A stretch of DNA of 64,000 nt from Cytophagaceae bacterium (GCA_027486845.1 JAIXOL010000058.1:124001-188000), one strand, 5' to 3'; positions 36,364 through 45,673 are shown, numbered from the stretch's first letter. A program made the numbers and translations. Notes: generated from the letters alone by a model not told the origin.

Positions 36364-38436
36364 ATGAAAAACTTTAAACTCTCGTTGGTGTTTTCTTGCT
36401 TCTGCATGACACTTTTTGCTCAGAAAAATGCCTCAATTGCTTCACCAAATAAGCAAATTATACTAAAAATTGCGGTTGCCGAAAACGGTAATTTGTCGTA
36501 TCAGGTTTCGTATAAAAACAAAGCTATCATTGAGTCATCAACACTTGGTTTTGCCCTGAAACGTCCCGAAATTATGCTGAATAAGTTTCAGCTTATAGGC
36601 GTAGATTCGAGCAGTGTCGATGAAACTTGGAAGCCAGTTTGGGGAGAAGTGAGTAGTATTAGAAATAATTATAAACAGTTGATAGTCAAAGTAAAAGATA
36701 AATCAAAAGCTAAAAATTTATTAAATATCATTTTCCGAGTTTTTGATGATGGCGTAGGTTTTCGATATGATTTTCCGCAAGAATCGGCTGTTAAGCATTT
36801 TATTGTTAAAGACGAATTGACACAATTTAATCTCGCAGGAAATCATCAAACGTTTTGGATTCCTGGCGATTATGATACTAATGAATATCTATATAATACC
36901 ACTAAACTGAGCGAGATTGATGCCTTAAAAGCAGCAAAAAAAGAAACTGATATTGCCTTGCAAGCAGTTATTGGAGTAAACACAGTTCAAACGCCTTTGA
37001 TGATGAAAACTGTAGATGGAATTTATATCAATATTCACGAAGCGGCTTTGCTGAATTATCCAGCCATGAATATCACGCTTGATAAAGCAAATTTCACATT
37101 TACCTCACATTTAGTGCCTGATGCCGTTGGTAATAAAGCTTATTTGCAATCACCATTTCAAACACCGTGGCGAACAATTATTGTGAGCGATAAAGCCACC
37201 GAAATTCTTTCTTCAAAAACGATTTTGAACCTTAATGAGCCTTCAAAAATTACCGATGTTTCTTGGATAAAACCTCAGAAATTTATAGGAATGTGGTGGG
37301 AAATGCACGTTGGAAAATCGAATTGGTACAAAGAGGGAGGCAAACACGGAGCAAATACTGAAAACGTAAAAAAATACATTGATTATGCCGCCAAACATGG
37401 TTTTGATGGAGTTTTGGTAGAAGGTTGGAATGAAGGCTGGGAAGATTGGTTTGGCAATTGGAAAGAAAATGTGTTCGATTTTGTCACGCCTTACAGCGAT
37501 TATAATATCGAAGAATTGACTGCTTATGCCAAAGCAAAGGGCGTGAAAATAATCATGCACCACGAAACTTCGGGTGCGGCCACAAACTATGAGCGTCATT
37601 TCGATAAAGCATATAAATTTATGCAAGAACACAACATGAACACCGTGAAAACGGGCTATGTTGGGCGAATAATTCCTCGTGGTGAGCATCATGATAGTCA
37701 ATGGATGGTGAATCATTATCAGCGGGTGGCTGAAAAAGCAGCTGAGTACAAAATCATGGTGGAGGCTCACGAACCTGTCCATCCAACAGGTTTGCATCGC
37801 ACTTACCCAAACTGGCTAGCCAACGAAGCTGCTCGTGGAAATGAGTTTAATAATGCCCCAAATCTTGGGCTTGTGCCAGAACACGAAACCATTCTGCCTT
37901 TCACAAGATTGATGGGCGGACCGATGGATTATACACCAGGTTTCTTTCATTTTCAACTCAATCAATATGATGCTACTCGCACTACTCGTGTGAAAACTAC
38001 GCTTGCAAAACAATTGGCTTTATATGTAACGATGTACAGTCCGCTACAAATGGCGGGCGATTTTCCTGAAAATTTTGATAAATATTTAGATGCTTTTCAG
38101 TTCATAAAAGATGTGCCTGTTGATTGGGACGATACAAAAGTTTTAGAAGCCGAACCTGCTGATTTTATTTCAACCGTTCGTAAGCAAAAAGGAAAAGAAA
38201 ATTGGTTTCTCGGTGCAATAACTGACGAAAATGCTCGAAAAACTACAATAAAACTTGATTTCTTGGAAGAAAATATTAGTTATGAAGCTACAATTTATCA
38301 AGATGCCGACGATGCTGATTGGAAAACAAAGCCCGATGCTTATAAGATTGAGAAGAAGATTGTTACTAAAAAAGATGTCTTGAATCTAAGCCTTGCCAAA
38401 GGTGGCGGTTGTGCGATTAGTTTGATGAAGTTGTAA
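36364..38436 (+). CDS. Glycoside hydrolase family 97 (SusB-like)
   Basis: Alpha-glycosidase, 690 aa, signal peptide ending MTLFAQ. The N-terminal beta-sandwich (about 25-280) precedes a (beta/alpha)8 barrel (about 290-570; WWEMHVGKSNWYKEGGKHG, GFDGVLVEGWNEGWEDWFGN) and a C-terminal beta domain. Catalytic-type glutamates are seen in MHHETSGAATNYERH, VEAHEPVHPTG and NEAARGNEFNN. The last two fit the inverting alpha-glucosidase branch rather than the retaining, aspartate-type branch. No SusC/SusD genes are near, so it is not in an obvious polysaccharide utilization locus here. Confidence 0.92.
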   Translation: MKNFKLSLVFSCFCMTLFAQKNASIASPNKQIILKIAVAENGNLSYQVSYKNKAIIESSTLGFALKRPEIMLNKFQLIGVDSSSVDETWKPVWGEVSSIRNNYKQLIVKVKDKSKAKNLLNIIFRVFDDGVGFRYDFPQESAVKHFIVKDELTQFNLAGNHQTFWIPGDYDTNEYLYNTTKLSEIDALKAAKKETDIALQAVIGVNTVQTPLMMKTVDGIYINIHEAALLNYPAMNITLDKANFTFTSHLVPDAVGNKAYLQSPFQTPWRTIIVSDKATEILSSKTILNLNEPSKITDVSWIKPQKFIGMWWEMHVGKSNWYKEGGKHGANTENVKKYIDYAAKHGFDGVLVEGWNEGWEDWFGNWKENVFDFVTPYSDYNIEELTAYAKAKGVKIIMHHETSGAATNYERHFDKAYKFMQEHNMNTVKTGYVGRIIPRGEHHDSQWMVNHYQRVAEKAAEYKIMVEAHEPVHPTGLHRTYPNWLANEAARGNEFNNAPNLGLVPEHETILPFTRLMGGPMDYTPGFFHFQLNQYDATRTTRVKTTLAKQLALYVTMYSPLQMAGDFPENFDKYLDAFQFIKDVPVDWDDTKVLEAEPADFISTVRKQKGKENWFLGAITDENARKTTIKLDFLEENISYEATIYQDADDADWKTKPDAYKIEKKIVTKKDVLNLSLAKGGGCAISLMKL

Positions 38437-38506
38437 TGCAGATTCATTTTTTAGACTACTTTTGTGAAAATTTAATACCATTTCATTGAAAAATTAATTA
38501 CTAACC

Positions 38507-40039
38507 ATGAAAAAACTCTCTCTCCTCATTCTGCTTGTGGTAGTGTCGCTTGCTTGTCGAACAGTAAAGACATCAAAAAATAGCCAAAATGAAGTTTCGG
38601 TGACTTTCCTTCATCTCAATGATGTTTACGAAATTTCACCCCTTGATAATGGTAAAGTTGGAGGTATGGCTCGTGTAGCTACTGTCCGTAAAGATTTATT
38701 GAAAGAAAACCCAAATACTGTAACTGTTCTTTCGGGCGATTTTCTGAGTCCATCGGTAATTGGCACACTTCGCTATGAAGGAAAGGGTATAAAAGGAAAA
38801 CAGATGGTTGATGTGATGAACTCCGTTGGAGTAGATTGGGTTTGTTTGGGAAATCATGAGTTTGATTTAGACCAAAAAGATTTACAAGAACGCATCAACG
38901 AATCAAAGTTTAATTGGCTGAATACCAATGCTTTAGAGAAAGTAAAAGACGAATACGTACCATTTGGAAAAGTAGTTGATGCTGCGAAAGTGCCTTTCTT
39001 AAAAACAACGATTTTGACATTCAAAAATGCCAAAGGCGATGATGTAAAAGTTGGAATGTTTGGTGTCTTATTGCCTTCAAATAAAAAAGATTTTGTTTTA
39101 TATGAAGATTTCTTCGAGGCTGCCAAAAAGGCTTATGCCGAGTTAGAGCCAAAGTGTGATTTTGTGGTCGGAATTACGCACCTCAACAAAGTTGATGATA
39201 TAAAATTGGCGAAAATGCTTCCGAAAGTGAAGTTACTCATGGGCGGACACGACCACGATAATATGAAAGAGCAAATCGGTAATGTAGTAATGGCAAAAGC
39301 CGATGCCAATGCCAAAAGTGTTTATATTCACCGAATTACCTTTAATAAAGGTACTGGTAAAATAGATGTCAAATCTGAATTAAAGAAAATAGACCATACA
39401 ATTGCTGATGAACCTTCAACTGCTGCAGTTGTAAAAAAATGGGAAGATATTCAAGATGGAGCGTTTAAAGCAATTGGATTGAATAAAGATGAAGTAATTG
39501 CTGATTTGAAAGAGCCCCTTGATGGTCATGAAACTGTAGTGCGTAATAAGCAAGGTAACATGGGAAGCATGATAAATAATGCTTTGTTGGCTTCTTCACC
39601 GAATAAGTTTGACTGTGCATTCTTCAATGGTGGTTCGATACGTATTGATGATAATGTTTCTGGAAAACTCACGCAGCTTGATGTACTTCGTATTTTGCCT
39701 TTTGGTGGAAAATTGGTTGAGATAAAAATTCGTGGACGCCTACTCGAAAAAGTGCTACAAACTGGCTTAGAAAACAAAGGCAGTGGTGGTTATTTGCAAT
39801 GGGAGAAAATTATCTACGATGAAGCTAAAAAAGAATGGAAAATCGACGGAAAACTGTTGGATGTGAACCAAGAATACAACATCATCACGAGTGATTTTCT
39901 GTTTTCTGGGAAAGAACGCAACCTAGGTTTCTTCACCAAACAAAACCCTGATGTGATTTCAATATTTGATACATTTCCCGAAAGCGATATCAGAAACGAT
40001 ATTCGTAAGGCTGTGATTGCTTATTTCAAGAAAAAATAA
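38507..40039 (+). CDS. Metallophosphatase/5'-nucleotidase-family lipoprotein
   Basis: 510 aa. Lipobox at Cys17 (VVVSLAC), so it is predicted lipid-anchored. The N-terminal metallophosphatase domain shows LSGDFLSPS, LGNHEFDLD and MGGHDHDN. The C-terminal 5'-nucleotidase domain shows AFFNGGSIRIDD and ILPFGGKLVEIKIRG. The first metal motif, usually D-x-H, reads FLHLNDVYEI, so His is Tyr. The family releases phosphate from nucleotides or related esters in the periplasm or at the surface. It lies 70 bp after GH97 and just before porQ. Confidence 0.88.
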   Translation: MKKLSLLILLVVVSLACRTVKTSKNSQNEVSVTFLHLNDVYEISPLDNGKVGGMARVATVRKDLLKENPNTVTVLSGDFLSPSVIGTLRYEGKGIKGKQMVDVMNSVGVDWVCLGNHEFDLDQKDLQERINESKFNWLNTNALEKVKDEYVPFGKVVDAAKVPFLKTTILTFKNAKGDDVKVGMFGVLLPSNKKDFVLYEDFFEAAKKAYAELEPKCDFVVGITHLNKVDDIKLAKMLPKVKLLMGGHDHDNMKEQIGNVVMAKADANAKSVYIHRITFNKGTGKIDVKSELKKIDHTIADEPSTAAVVKKWEDIQDGAFKAIGLNKDEVIADLKEPLDGHETVVRNKQGNMGSMINNALLASSPNKFDCAFFNGGSIRIDDNVSGKLTQLDVLRILPFGGKLVEIKIRGRLLEKVLQTGLENKGSGGYLQWEKIIYDEAKKEWKIDGKLLDVNQEYNIITSDFLFSGKERNLGFFTKQNPDVISIFDTFPESDIRNDIRKAVIAYFKKK

Positions 40040-40045
40040 AAAAAT

Positions 40046-40078
40046 AGCTTATTCAATAGTATAATTATTGAATAAGCT
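40046..40078. promoter_or_regulatory. Perfect hairpin at the porQ start
   Basis: 13-bp arms AGCTTATTCAATA (40046-40058) and TATTGAATAAGCT (40066-40078), 7-nt loop, ending 7 bp before the porQ ATG. On the plus strand no T-run follows. On the minus strand the stem is followed by a long T-run and would be a classical terminator, although no minus-strand gene is seen. It may block the porQ ribosome-binding region. Confidence 0.6.
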
Positions 40079-40085
40079 TAACATT

Positions 40086-41084
40086 ATGAGAAATCTCGTA
40101 CTGATATTAACTATGTTTTTTGTAGCATTTTCATCAAATGCACAAAATAGTTTTTCGTTTCTGAATATGCCTACCCACGCACGTATCAATGCTCTTGGTG
40201 GTATAAATGTATCCGTTTCAGGCCAAGATTTGAATTTTATTTCGTCTAATCCTGCTTTACTAGATTCTTCCCAACGTGGACAAATCGGTCTTAGTTATTC
40301 GCCATATTTAGCACAAAGCAATTATTTGACACTCAATTATGTGCCTCAAATTCGCTCAAAAGGCACTTGGGCTTTTAGTTTACAAAATCTTCATTACGGT
40401 ACATTTCAAGGAACCGATGCTGTCGGAAATTTAACAAACGAATTTTCGGCTAATGACTTCGTTGTGGCAGGCACTTACGCCCGAAAAGTAAAATATATAA
40501 CATTTGGAGTATCGGCAAAATTGGTTGGCTCAGTGCTTGAGTCTTACAGTTCGGTGGCACTCTTGACCGATTGGGGGGGGACCTTTCGGCATCCAGTTCA
40601 CGAATTTACTATTGGCTTAGTGGCCAAAAATGTAGGTCATGTGTTGAAATCTTACGGTGCAATTCGCCCCGATATTCCTTTCGATTTACAACTCGGAGCT
40701 ACATTCAAACCTAAATTCATGCCGGTGCGTTTTTCGCTTACAGGGCATCACTTATATGTTTTTGATATTGCTTTTGATAATATCGTATCAATCTATATTT
40801 TTGATGAGAAAGGCAGCAAAATTCAGAAGAAAATTTCAACTGCTGATAAGATTTCTCGCCATTTTGTAATAGGTACTGAACTACTCATTCACAAGAACTT
40901 TAATTTGCTTTTTTTTTTTTTTTTTCTTCGTCGTAAAGAATTACTCGTCAATGGTTTAGGCGGTGCTGCTGGATTCTCTTTTGGTGCAAGTCTTCGTATT
41001 AAAAAGATCGATTTATGTATTTCTCACGCTATGCTTACCGCTCCTAAAGGACAAACAATATTTAGCTTTATTTGGCGTATGTAA
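40086..41084 (+). CDS. porQ: Type IX secretion system protein PorQ
   Basis: Outer-membrane barrel protein of the PorP/PorQ kind that works with PorU-type surface processing in type IX secretion. 332 aa from the ATG at 40086, which begins the signal MRNLVLILTMFFVAFSSNAQ; the in-frame ATG at 40068 lies inside a hairpin. Family features: FLNMPTHARINALGGINVSV, FISSNPALLDS, LLTDWGGTFRHPVHEF, GLGGAAGFSFGASLRIKK, FSFIWRM end. Near residue 275-285 a 17-T tract encodes a run of Phe where homologues normally have a mixed sequence (of the LGYN kind). No frame break results. Other T9SS core genes are not in the window. Confidence 0.88.
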   Translation: MRNLVLILTMFFVAFSSNAQNSFSFLNMPTHARINALGGINVSVSGQDLNFISSNPALLDSSQRGQIGLSYSPYLAQSNYLTLNYVPQIRSKGTWAFSLQNLHYGTFQGTDAVGNLTNEFSANDFVVAGTYARKVKYITFGVSAKLVGSVLESYSSVALLTDWGGTFRHPVHEFTIGLVAKNVGHVLKSYGAIRPDIPFDLQLGATFKPKFMPVRFSLTGHHLYVFDIAFDNIVSIYIFDEKGSKIQKKISTADKISRHFVIGTELLIHKNFNLLFFFFFLRRKELLVNGLGGAAGFSFGASLRIKKIDLCISHAMLTAPKGQTIFSFIWRM

Positions 41085-41261
41085 TTGTCAATTTCTTGAT
41101 ATAATTCACTTGAAGCGTCGATAAATAATGCCAGGTTGTCGGATAAATATAAGGCATTTGTCAATCTGTCGATTTTTTTAGATGAGTTATATAATAACTA
41201 TCAAAGATAAAGTTTGAACAATTAGTTTTGCTTTATAATTAGAACCTAAAAATTTATTTCA

Positions 41262-42539
41262 ATGATAAAAACATTTTTCACTTTGCCTCTCATACTGGTT
41301 AGTTTATGGGTCAATTTTGTAGCTAAAAATGAAAGCCAATCTTCAGAAATGACGATGTGTATGTCTGTCCCTACTGATGGAGTTTATCAAAAAAGCTCGC
41401 CCGATTACGATAATACTTATAGTATATTTGAAAACGATACTACAAAAGCTTATACAATGCCATTGCTCGCCAAGACATCGAAAGGTGAAATAATGCTTTC
41501 ATGGACAGAAAAAGACCTGCAAGGGAATACTTCATTTTGCATAGCTTTCTCGAAAGATAATGGTAAGACTTTCGCTGAAAAGAAAATCATTTTTAGTAGT
41601 CCAGGAATTGGAAATAGTCGAATGATGCGTGCAAGAGTGCTTGCTAAAAAAGATGGTAGTTTGGTTGCTGTATTTATAAATAATTCTGCTCCACAAGCAG
41701 GTGGCAGTGGTAGAGGTGGTCGTTCGTCTAATATCGTATATTGTGTTTCGAAAGATAATGGCTCAACCTGGACTTTACCAGCACCTGTTGATTCTGACCC
41801 AAAGCAAGGTATTGTTAGAGGTTTTTTTGATGCAATCGTGATGTCGAATGATGAAATTGCTGTTGTTTATCTGAAAGACGTTGCCAATAGCACAAAGCAC
41901 GAAGAGCGTGATTTACGTTTGGTTGTTACTAAAAATGGTGTAATGCAACCAGAAAAACTTATCGACCCTGTGGTCTGCGATTGTTGCCCAATCAATATGT
42001 TGATTGATGCCGATGGAGCTTTGAATGTAATTTATCGTGATAATAACGATAATATTAGAGATATGGCTCGAATGGTTTCGACCGATAACGGTGCTACTTT
42101 CTCGAAGCCTGAAATTATTCTTAACGATGGTTGGAAAATCAATGGATGCCCACATAGTGGAGCTGTTTCAACAACTTTCGGAAAGTCGGCTTTGGTGGCT
42201 TGGTTTTCGGGGACAGAAAGCAATTCGGGCGTAAGATTGGCCACTCGTGAAGGAAAAAAGCTATTTGTTTTGGATGATGCTTCGATAAAAAATCCTTACT
42301 TAGTTGAGTCATCGAAATCGGCTATAATACTATGGGAGCAAAATGCTGAAAATAGTATATCAAAGCTTGCGTATCGAAAAATAAATAACAATAAAGTCTC
42401 GGAAACTGCTTGGGTTGATGGTTCGGCAAATGCGACAAATTCGGTTGCGTTAACTGTTGATAATCAGATACTTGTGGCTTATGAGGTAAAACAAGCCAAC
42501 AAAAGAAATACAATCAAATTAAGTTCACTTTCTATTTAA
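41262..42539 (+). CDS. Sialidase-fold (BNR/Asp-box) secreted protein
   Basis: 425 aa with an N-terminal export signal (FFTLPLILVSLWVNFVA). Three or more Asp-box turns mark a six-bladed propeller: SKDNGKTF, SKDNGSTW and STDNGATF, fitting S-x-D-x-G-x-T-W/F. A VVCDCCPINMLID segment has three cysteines, two of them adjacent. Catalytic sialidase residues (Arg triad, Tyr/Glu pair) are not obvious, so I call the fold but not the activity. It is a single gene after porQ. Confidence 0.75.
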   Translation: MIKTFFTLPLILVSLWVNFVAKNESQSSEMTMCMSVPTDGVYQKSSPDYDNTYSIFENDTTKAYTMPLLAKTSKGEIMLSWTEKDLQGNTSFCIAFSKDNGKTFAEKKIIFSSPGIGNSRMMRARVLAKKDGSLVAVFINNSAPQAGGSGRGGRSSNIVYCVSKDNGSTWTLPAPVDSDPKQGIVRGFFDAIVMSNDEIAVVYLKDVANSTKHEERDLRLVVTKNGVMQPEKLIDPVVCDCCPINMLIDADGALNVIYRDNNDNIRDMARMVSTDNGATFSKPEIILNDGWKINGCPHSGAVSTTFGKSALVAWFSGTESNSGVRLATREGKKLFVLDDASIKNPYLVESSKSAIILWEQNAENSISKLAYRKINNNKVSETAWVDGSANATNSVALTVDNQILVAYEVKQANKRNTIKLSSLSI

Positions 42540-42988
42540 TTTATTTTGAATAAACCTATTTTTTAATAAAAAATTTGCATTAAATTTATTGTTTTTGATA
42601 GCATTTATTTGTCTAAGTGGTCATAGGCACAGAGTAAATCGGTTTTGTGTTGGATAGCGGACATCTAATGCCATCATCGATATACCTTAAGTATGAGTAA
42701 ATATTTAATATTGAAAGATTTCGGAAAATGTAGTTCGTAAATAAAATAAGGCTAAAAGTACTTGATATGTCAAAGATAAACCATCAAACTATGCGTTGCT
42801 TTAGAATGAATATTTTGTTTTCGTTCAAAAGCCAAAAGATGAAGAGCGATAAGTTTATTTTTACACATAATTTTGTTCTTAATTATACTCGATAAAATCC
42901 TTTTGCATTGAAGTGGAATGCAAGAAATTATTGTAAAGCAATTTTTTTGAGTAAAAACTTCTGCTAAAATTGAGGCATTATTTATCAG

Positions 42989-43018
42989 AAACAGCAACCA
43001 TATTTGTGGGTGCTGTTT
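42989..43018 (+). terminator. Terminator-like hairpin about 450 bp after the sialidase-fold gene
   Basis: Arms AAACAGCAACC (42989-42999) and GGGTGCTGTTT (43008-43018), one internal mismatch, followed by TTTTT. It is far from the upstream stop codon, so it ends either a long 3' tail or an unseen small RNA. Confidence 0.7.
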
Positions 43019-43062
43019 TTTTATGTTCAAATCTGAGACGCATAAACTTTCCATAATCTATT

Positions 43063-43091
43063 TTGTTTTATCATAACGAAAGTTACCTTTG
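43063..43091 (+). promoter_or_regulatory. hslU promoter
   Basis: TTG at 43063-43065 and TACCTTTG at 43084-43091 with 18 bp between them, matching the Bacteroidota -33/-7 arrangement. The -7 box ends 55 bp before the hslU ATG. Confidence 0.65.
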
Positions 43092-43146
43092 CAATTAATA
43101 TTTAATCTAAAACTAAGCTTTTATTATAAAGCATTTTTCTGAAATA

Positions 43147-44544
43147 ATGTCTAAAAAAATAGAGAACCTTACACCACAACAAATCGTAAACGAACTCGAT
43201 AAGTATATAATCGGACAGAAAGAAGCCAAGCGAAATGTGGCTATTGCTCTCCGTAATCGTTGGAGAAGAATGAATGCCGTTGCCGATATGGTGGCCGAAA
43301 TTATACCCAATAATATCTTGATGATTGGCTCAACAGGCGTTGGGAAAACCGAAATTGCTCGCCGATTAGCCAAAATTGCTGATGCTCCATTCGTAAAAGT
43401 TGAAGCTTCAAAATTTACCGAAGTCGGCTATGTTGGGCGTGACTGCGAAAGTATGGTGCGTGATTTGGTAGAGCAGGCCGTAAATATGGTGAAAATTGCC
43501 AAGAAAGAAGAGGTAAAAGCCAAAGCATTGGAGGTAGTAGAAGACCACCTTCTTGATATTCTGATTCCGCCGGTTAAAGACCAAAAAGAAGCAGGTTTTG
43601 TATTGGAAGAAAACAAAAAAGAAATTGAAGACTTTACCGAATCTTTATTGAACGAGAAAACCCGTGAGGCTTTCCGCTCTAAACTTCGTAATGGAGAGCT
43701 CGACCACCGTAAAGTAGAAATCGATGTGCAAAGCGGTGGAATGCCAAATATTGGTGTAATGGGTGGCCCGATTGATGATATGTCGATGATGAATATTCAG
43801 GAAATGTTGGGCGGAATGATGCCAAAAAGAGGCAAAAAACGTAAACTATCCATTGCCGAAGCACGAAAAGTTTTGTTGGAAGAAGAAGCCTCAAAACTCA
43901 TTGATATGGACGAAGTAAAAGAAGAGGCAATCTGGAAAGCCGAAAATCTTGGAATTATCTTTATTGACGAAATTGATAAAATTGCTAATAGCGGAGCAAA
44001 ATCGGGTGGGGGAGCCGATGTAAGTCGTGAAGGTGTACAGCGAGATTTACTGCCAATTGTAGAAGGAAGTGCGGTAAATACCAAACACGGAACTGTAAAA
44101 ACTGACCATATTTTATTTGTAGCTGCAGGAGCATTTCATGTATCAAAACCTTCTGATTTGATTCCTGAATTACAAGGACGTTTCCCAATCAGAGTAGAAC
44201 TGGAAAGCTTAACTGAGGATAATTTCTATCAGATTCTGAAAGCACCTAAAAATGCCCTCACAAAGCAATACATGGCGATGCTTGAAGCCGAAGGAGTAAC
44301 GCTGACTTTTGAAGATGATGCTTTGAGAGAACTCGCTCACATTGCATTTGAGGCCAATAGCGAAGTTGAAAATATCGGAGCAAGAAGACTCCAAACTGTT
44401 ATGAGTCATTTACTCAACGAAATCATGTTTGATGTGCCAGACAATATCGTCATGGATTCTACAATTACAATTACCAAAGAATTGGTTGCTCAACGTCTTT
44501 CAGGTTTAGTCAAGAATCGAGATTTAAGCAAGTATATTTTATAG
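43147..44544 (+). CDS. hslU: ATP-dependent protease ATPase subunit HslU
   Basis: AAA+ unfoldase that feeds the HslV peptidase. 465 aa. Residues 1-60 are the N-domain (LTPQQIVNELDKYIIGQKEA). Walker A is GSTGVGKT at 61-68 and Walker B is IIFIDEIDKIA. The inserted I-domain lies between them (about 110-240). The sensor region reads ELQGRFPIRVEL and the C-terminal tail ends DLSKYIL, the tail known to dock into HslV. hslV is not adjacent in this window. The gene ends with a clear terminator. Confidence 0.97.
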   Translation: MSKKIENLTPQQIVNELDKYIIGQKEAKRNVAIALRNRWRRMNAVADMVAEIIPNNILMIGSTGVGKTEIARRLAKIADAPFVKVEASKFTEVGYVGRDCESMVRDLVEQAVNMVKIAKKEEVKAKALEVVEDHLLDILIPPVKDQKEAGFVLEENKKEIEDFTESLLNEKTREAFRSKLRNGELDHRKVEIDVQSGGMPNIGVMGGPIDDMSMMNIQEMLGGMMPKRGKKRKLSIAEARKVLLEEEASKLIDMDEVKEEAIWKAENLGIIFIDEIDKIANSGAKSGGGADVSREGVQRDLLPIVEGSAVNTKHGTVKTDHILFVAAGAFHVSKPSDLIPELQGRFPIRVELESLTEDNFYQILKAPKNALTKQYMAMLEAEGVTLTFEDDALRELAHIAFEANSEVENIGARRLQTVMSHLLNEIMFDVPDNIVMDSTITITKELVAQRLSGLVKNRDLSKYIL

Positions 44545-44568
44545 ATGCCTTCATCGGCCAATAAAAAG

Positions 44569-44590
44569 GCGTGGAGATTTATCTTCACGC
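44569..44590 (+). terminator. Terminator after hslU
   Basis: 9-bp arms GCGTGGAGA (44569-44577) and TCTTCACGC (44582-44590), one G-U pair, 4-nt loop, followed by TTTATTT. Its stem sequence is nearly the same as that of the hairpin at 45749-45769. Confidence 0.8.
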
Positions 44591-44770
44591 TTTATTTGTT
44601 TTATCAACGATTATATTTTTCTTAAACATGATAAACATATTTTAGGATAAGACAGTCATGGAAATGGCCAAACCAATAGAAATGCTTGAAAATCTTCAAA
44701 ATTGGTGTTGTAAGCTTTACAGCCTTCAATTCTAAGCCACTCAAAATTTGGGTTTAAAATACACTAAAAA

Positions 44771-44795
44771 AAAGACCTTCTGTCAGAAGGCCTTT
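44771..44795 (-). terminator. Terminator downstream of the decayed gene
   Basis: CCTTCT/AGAAGG core with AAAG/CTTT outer pairs around a 3-nt loop. On the minus strand it is followed by eight T residues, so it would end transcription of the broken gene that stops at 44878. Confidence 0.75.
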
Positions 44796-44877
44796 ATGGA
44801 AGTCAATATTTTAGGGTTTTATTTTTTGGAGTAGTTGTGCAACAGTTATCCATGTTAGCAGAAGTAGTTTTTAGCAA

Positions 44878-45673
44878 TTACTTTTTTGTTTCACTAACAA
44901 TTAAACCTTTCCAAAAGTCTTTCTTTGAAATAGAAATATTTGTAGTTCTTTTTGTATTTAATTCGCTAATGTTTATTGAAATTTTGTCCCAGTTTTTGTC
45001 AATTTTACCTTCAAGATTATTGGCTATATGACCTCTGCAAATTGTCAAATCAAAAAGTTGTTTTTTATTATTTGATTTTTTTCTTTGTTGAATGATACCC
45101 AGACTAGTTTTTCGTCCGTTGCGTCAATTCCACACGCACCTTGAACGTTAGAATTACTAAAAAAGTTAATATAAATCAAATAAACCGCCGAACTATCGTT
45201 TTCTTGTTTTTCCAATATTTTAATTTCCTCCAATTCAACAATTCCCTTTTCAAATATTTCATTTAATTTCCAATAATTATCATTCAGCAAAATTTGTTCT
45301 TCGTAATTGAAATGCGTGTTGCTAGCAGTTTTCAAATAAAAGCCTAATTAAGTTCCTTTTAGTAAATTAGTCCAATTGCCGTGTAAATTTTTAATGTCAT
45401 TTACCTTCGATTGGCCTTTAAATACTGCCTTTTTTGTAAATGTTTCGTATAGTTCGTAAAAACTATTTCTTTAGTTTCATTTTCTCTTGATTGAATTTCG
45501 CCAAAAATAGGGGTTTCAAAATTGTTTTTTTTGTAAACGTAATAGCCTAAGACTTGAAATTTTGGTTCAAGTTTATATTGATAGGAATACATTCTTTCAG
45601 AGGTTGAATTTGTTGCGAATAACTTTAATTCAATAGGTAAATTATTATATATAAAGTCAGCTAAATATAATAT
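44878..45673 (-). pseudogene. Decayed hypothetical gene with two frameshifts and an internal stop
   Basis: Reading leftwards from 45673, one protein of about 260 residues can be rebuilt by changing frame. It starts LADFIYNNLPIELKLFATNS, runs through MYSYQYKLEPKFQVLGYYVY, and shifts frame at a homopolymer (plus-strand T-run 45430-45435) into KAVFKGQSKVNDIKNLHGNW. It then meets an in-frame TAA at 45348-45350, continues LKTASNTHFNYEEQILLNDN and GACGIDATDEKLVWVSFNKE, and shifts again in T-runs at 45061-45082. It ends ISKKDFWKGLIVSETKK before the stop at 44878. Each piece reads like genuine protein and only joins sensibly in this order. No family is recognised. It has its own terminator and lies between hslU and the OmpA-type gene. 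Confidence 0.72.

Larger units (their letters stand above)
42540..43146. other. Intergenic region, no gene seen
   Basis: This 607-bp AT-rich gap lies before hslU. A terminator-like hairpin at 42989-43018 and a good promoter at 43063-43091 are listed separately. Open frames in it (for example on the minus strand at 42770-43054) have no recognisable domain or codon signature. The rest holds nothing I can identify. Confidence 0.5.

Noticed and set aside
37243-37797. 184-codon open frame on the minus strand inside the GH97 gene
   Set aside because: Antisense shadow of a clear enzyme gene, with no family features and no promoter or ribosome-binding site seen.
42770-43054. 94-codon open frame on the minus strand before hslU
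   Set aside because: No domain, unusual composition, and it runs through the hairpin and up to the hslU promoter region.
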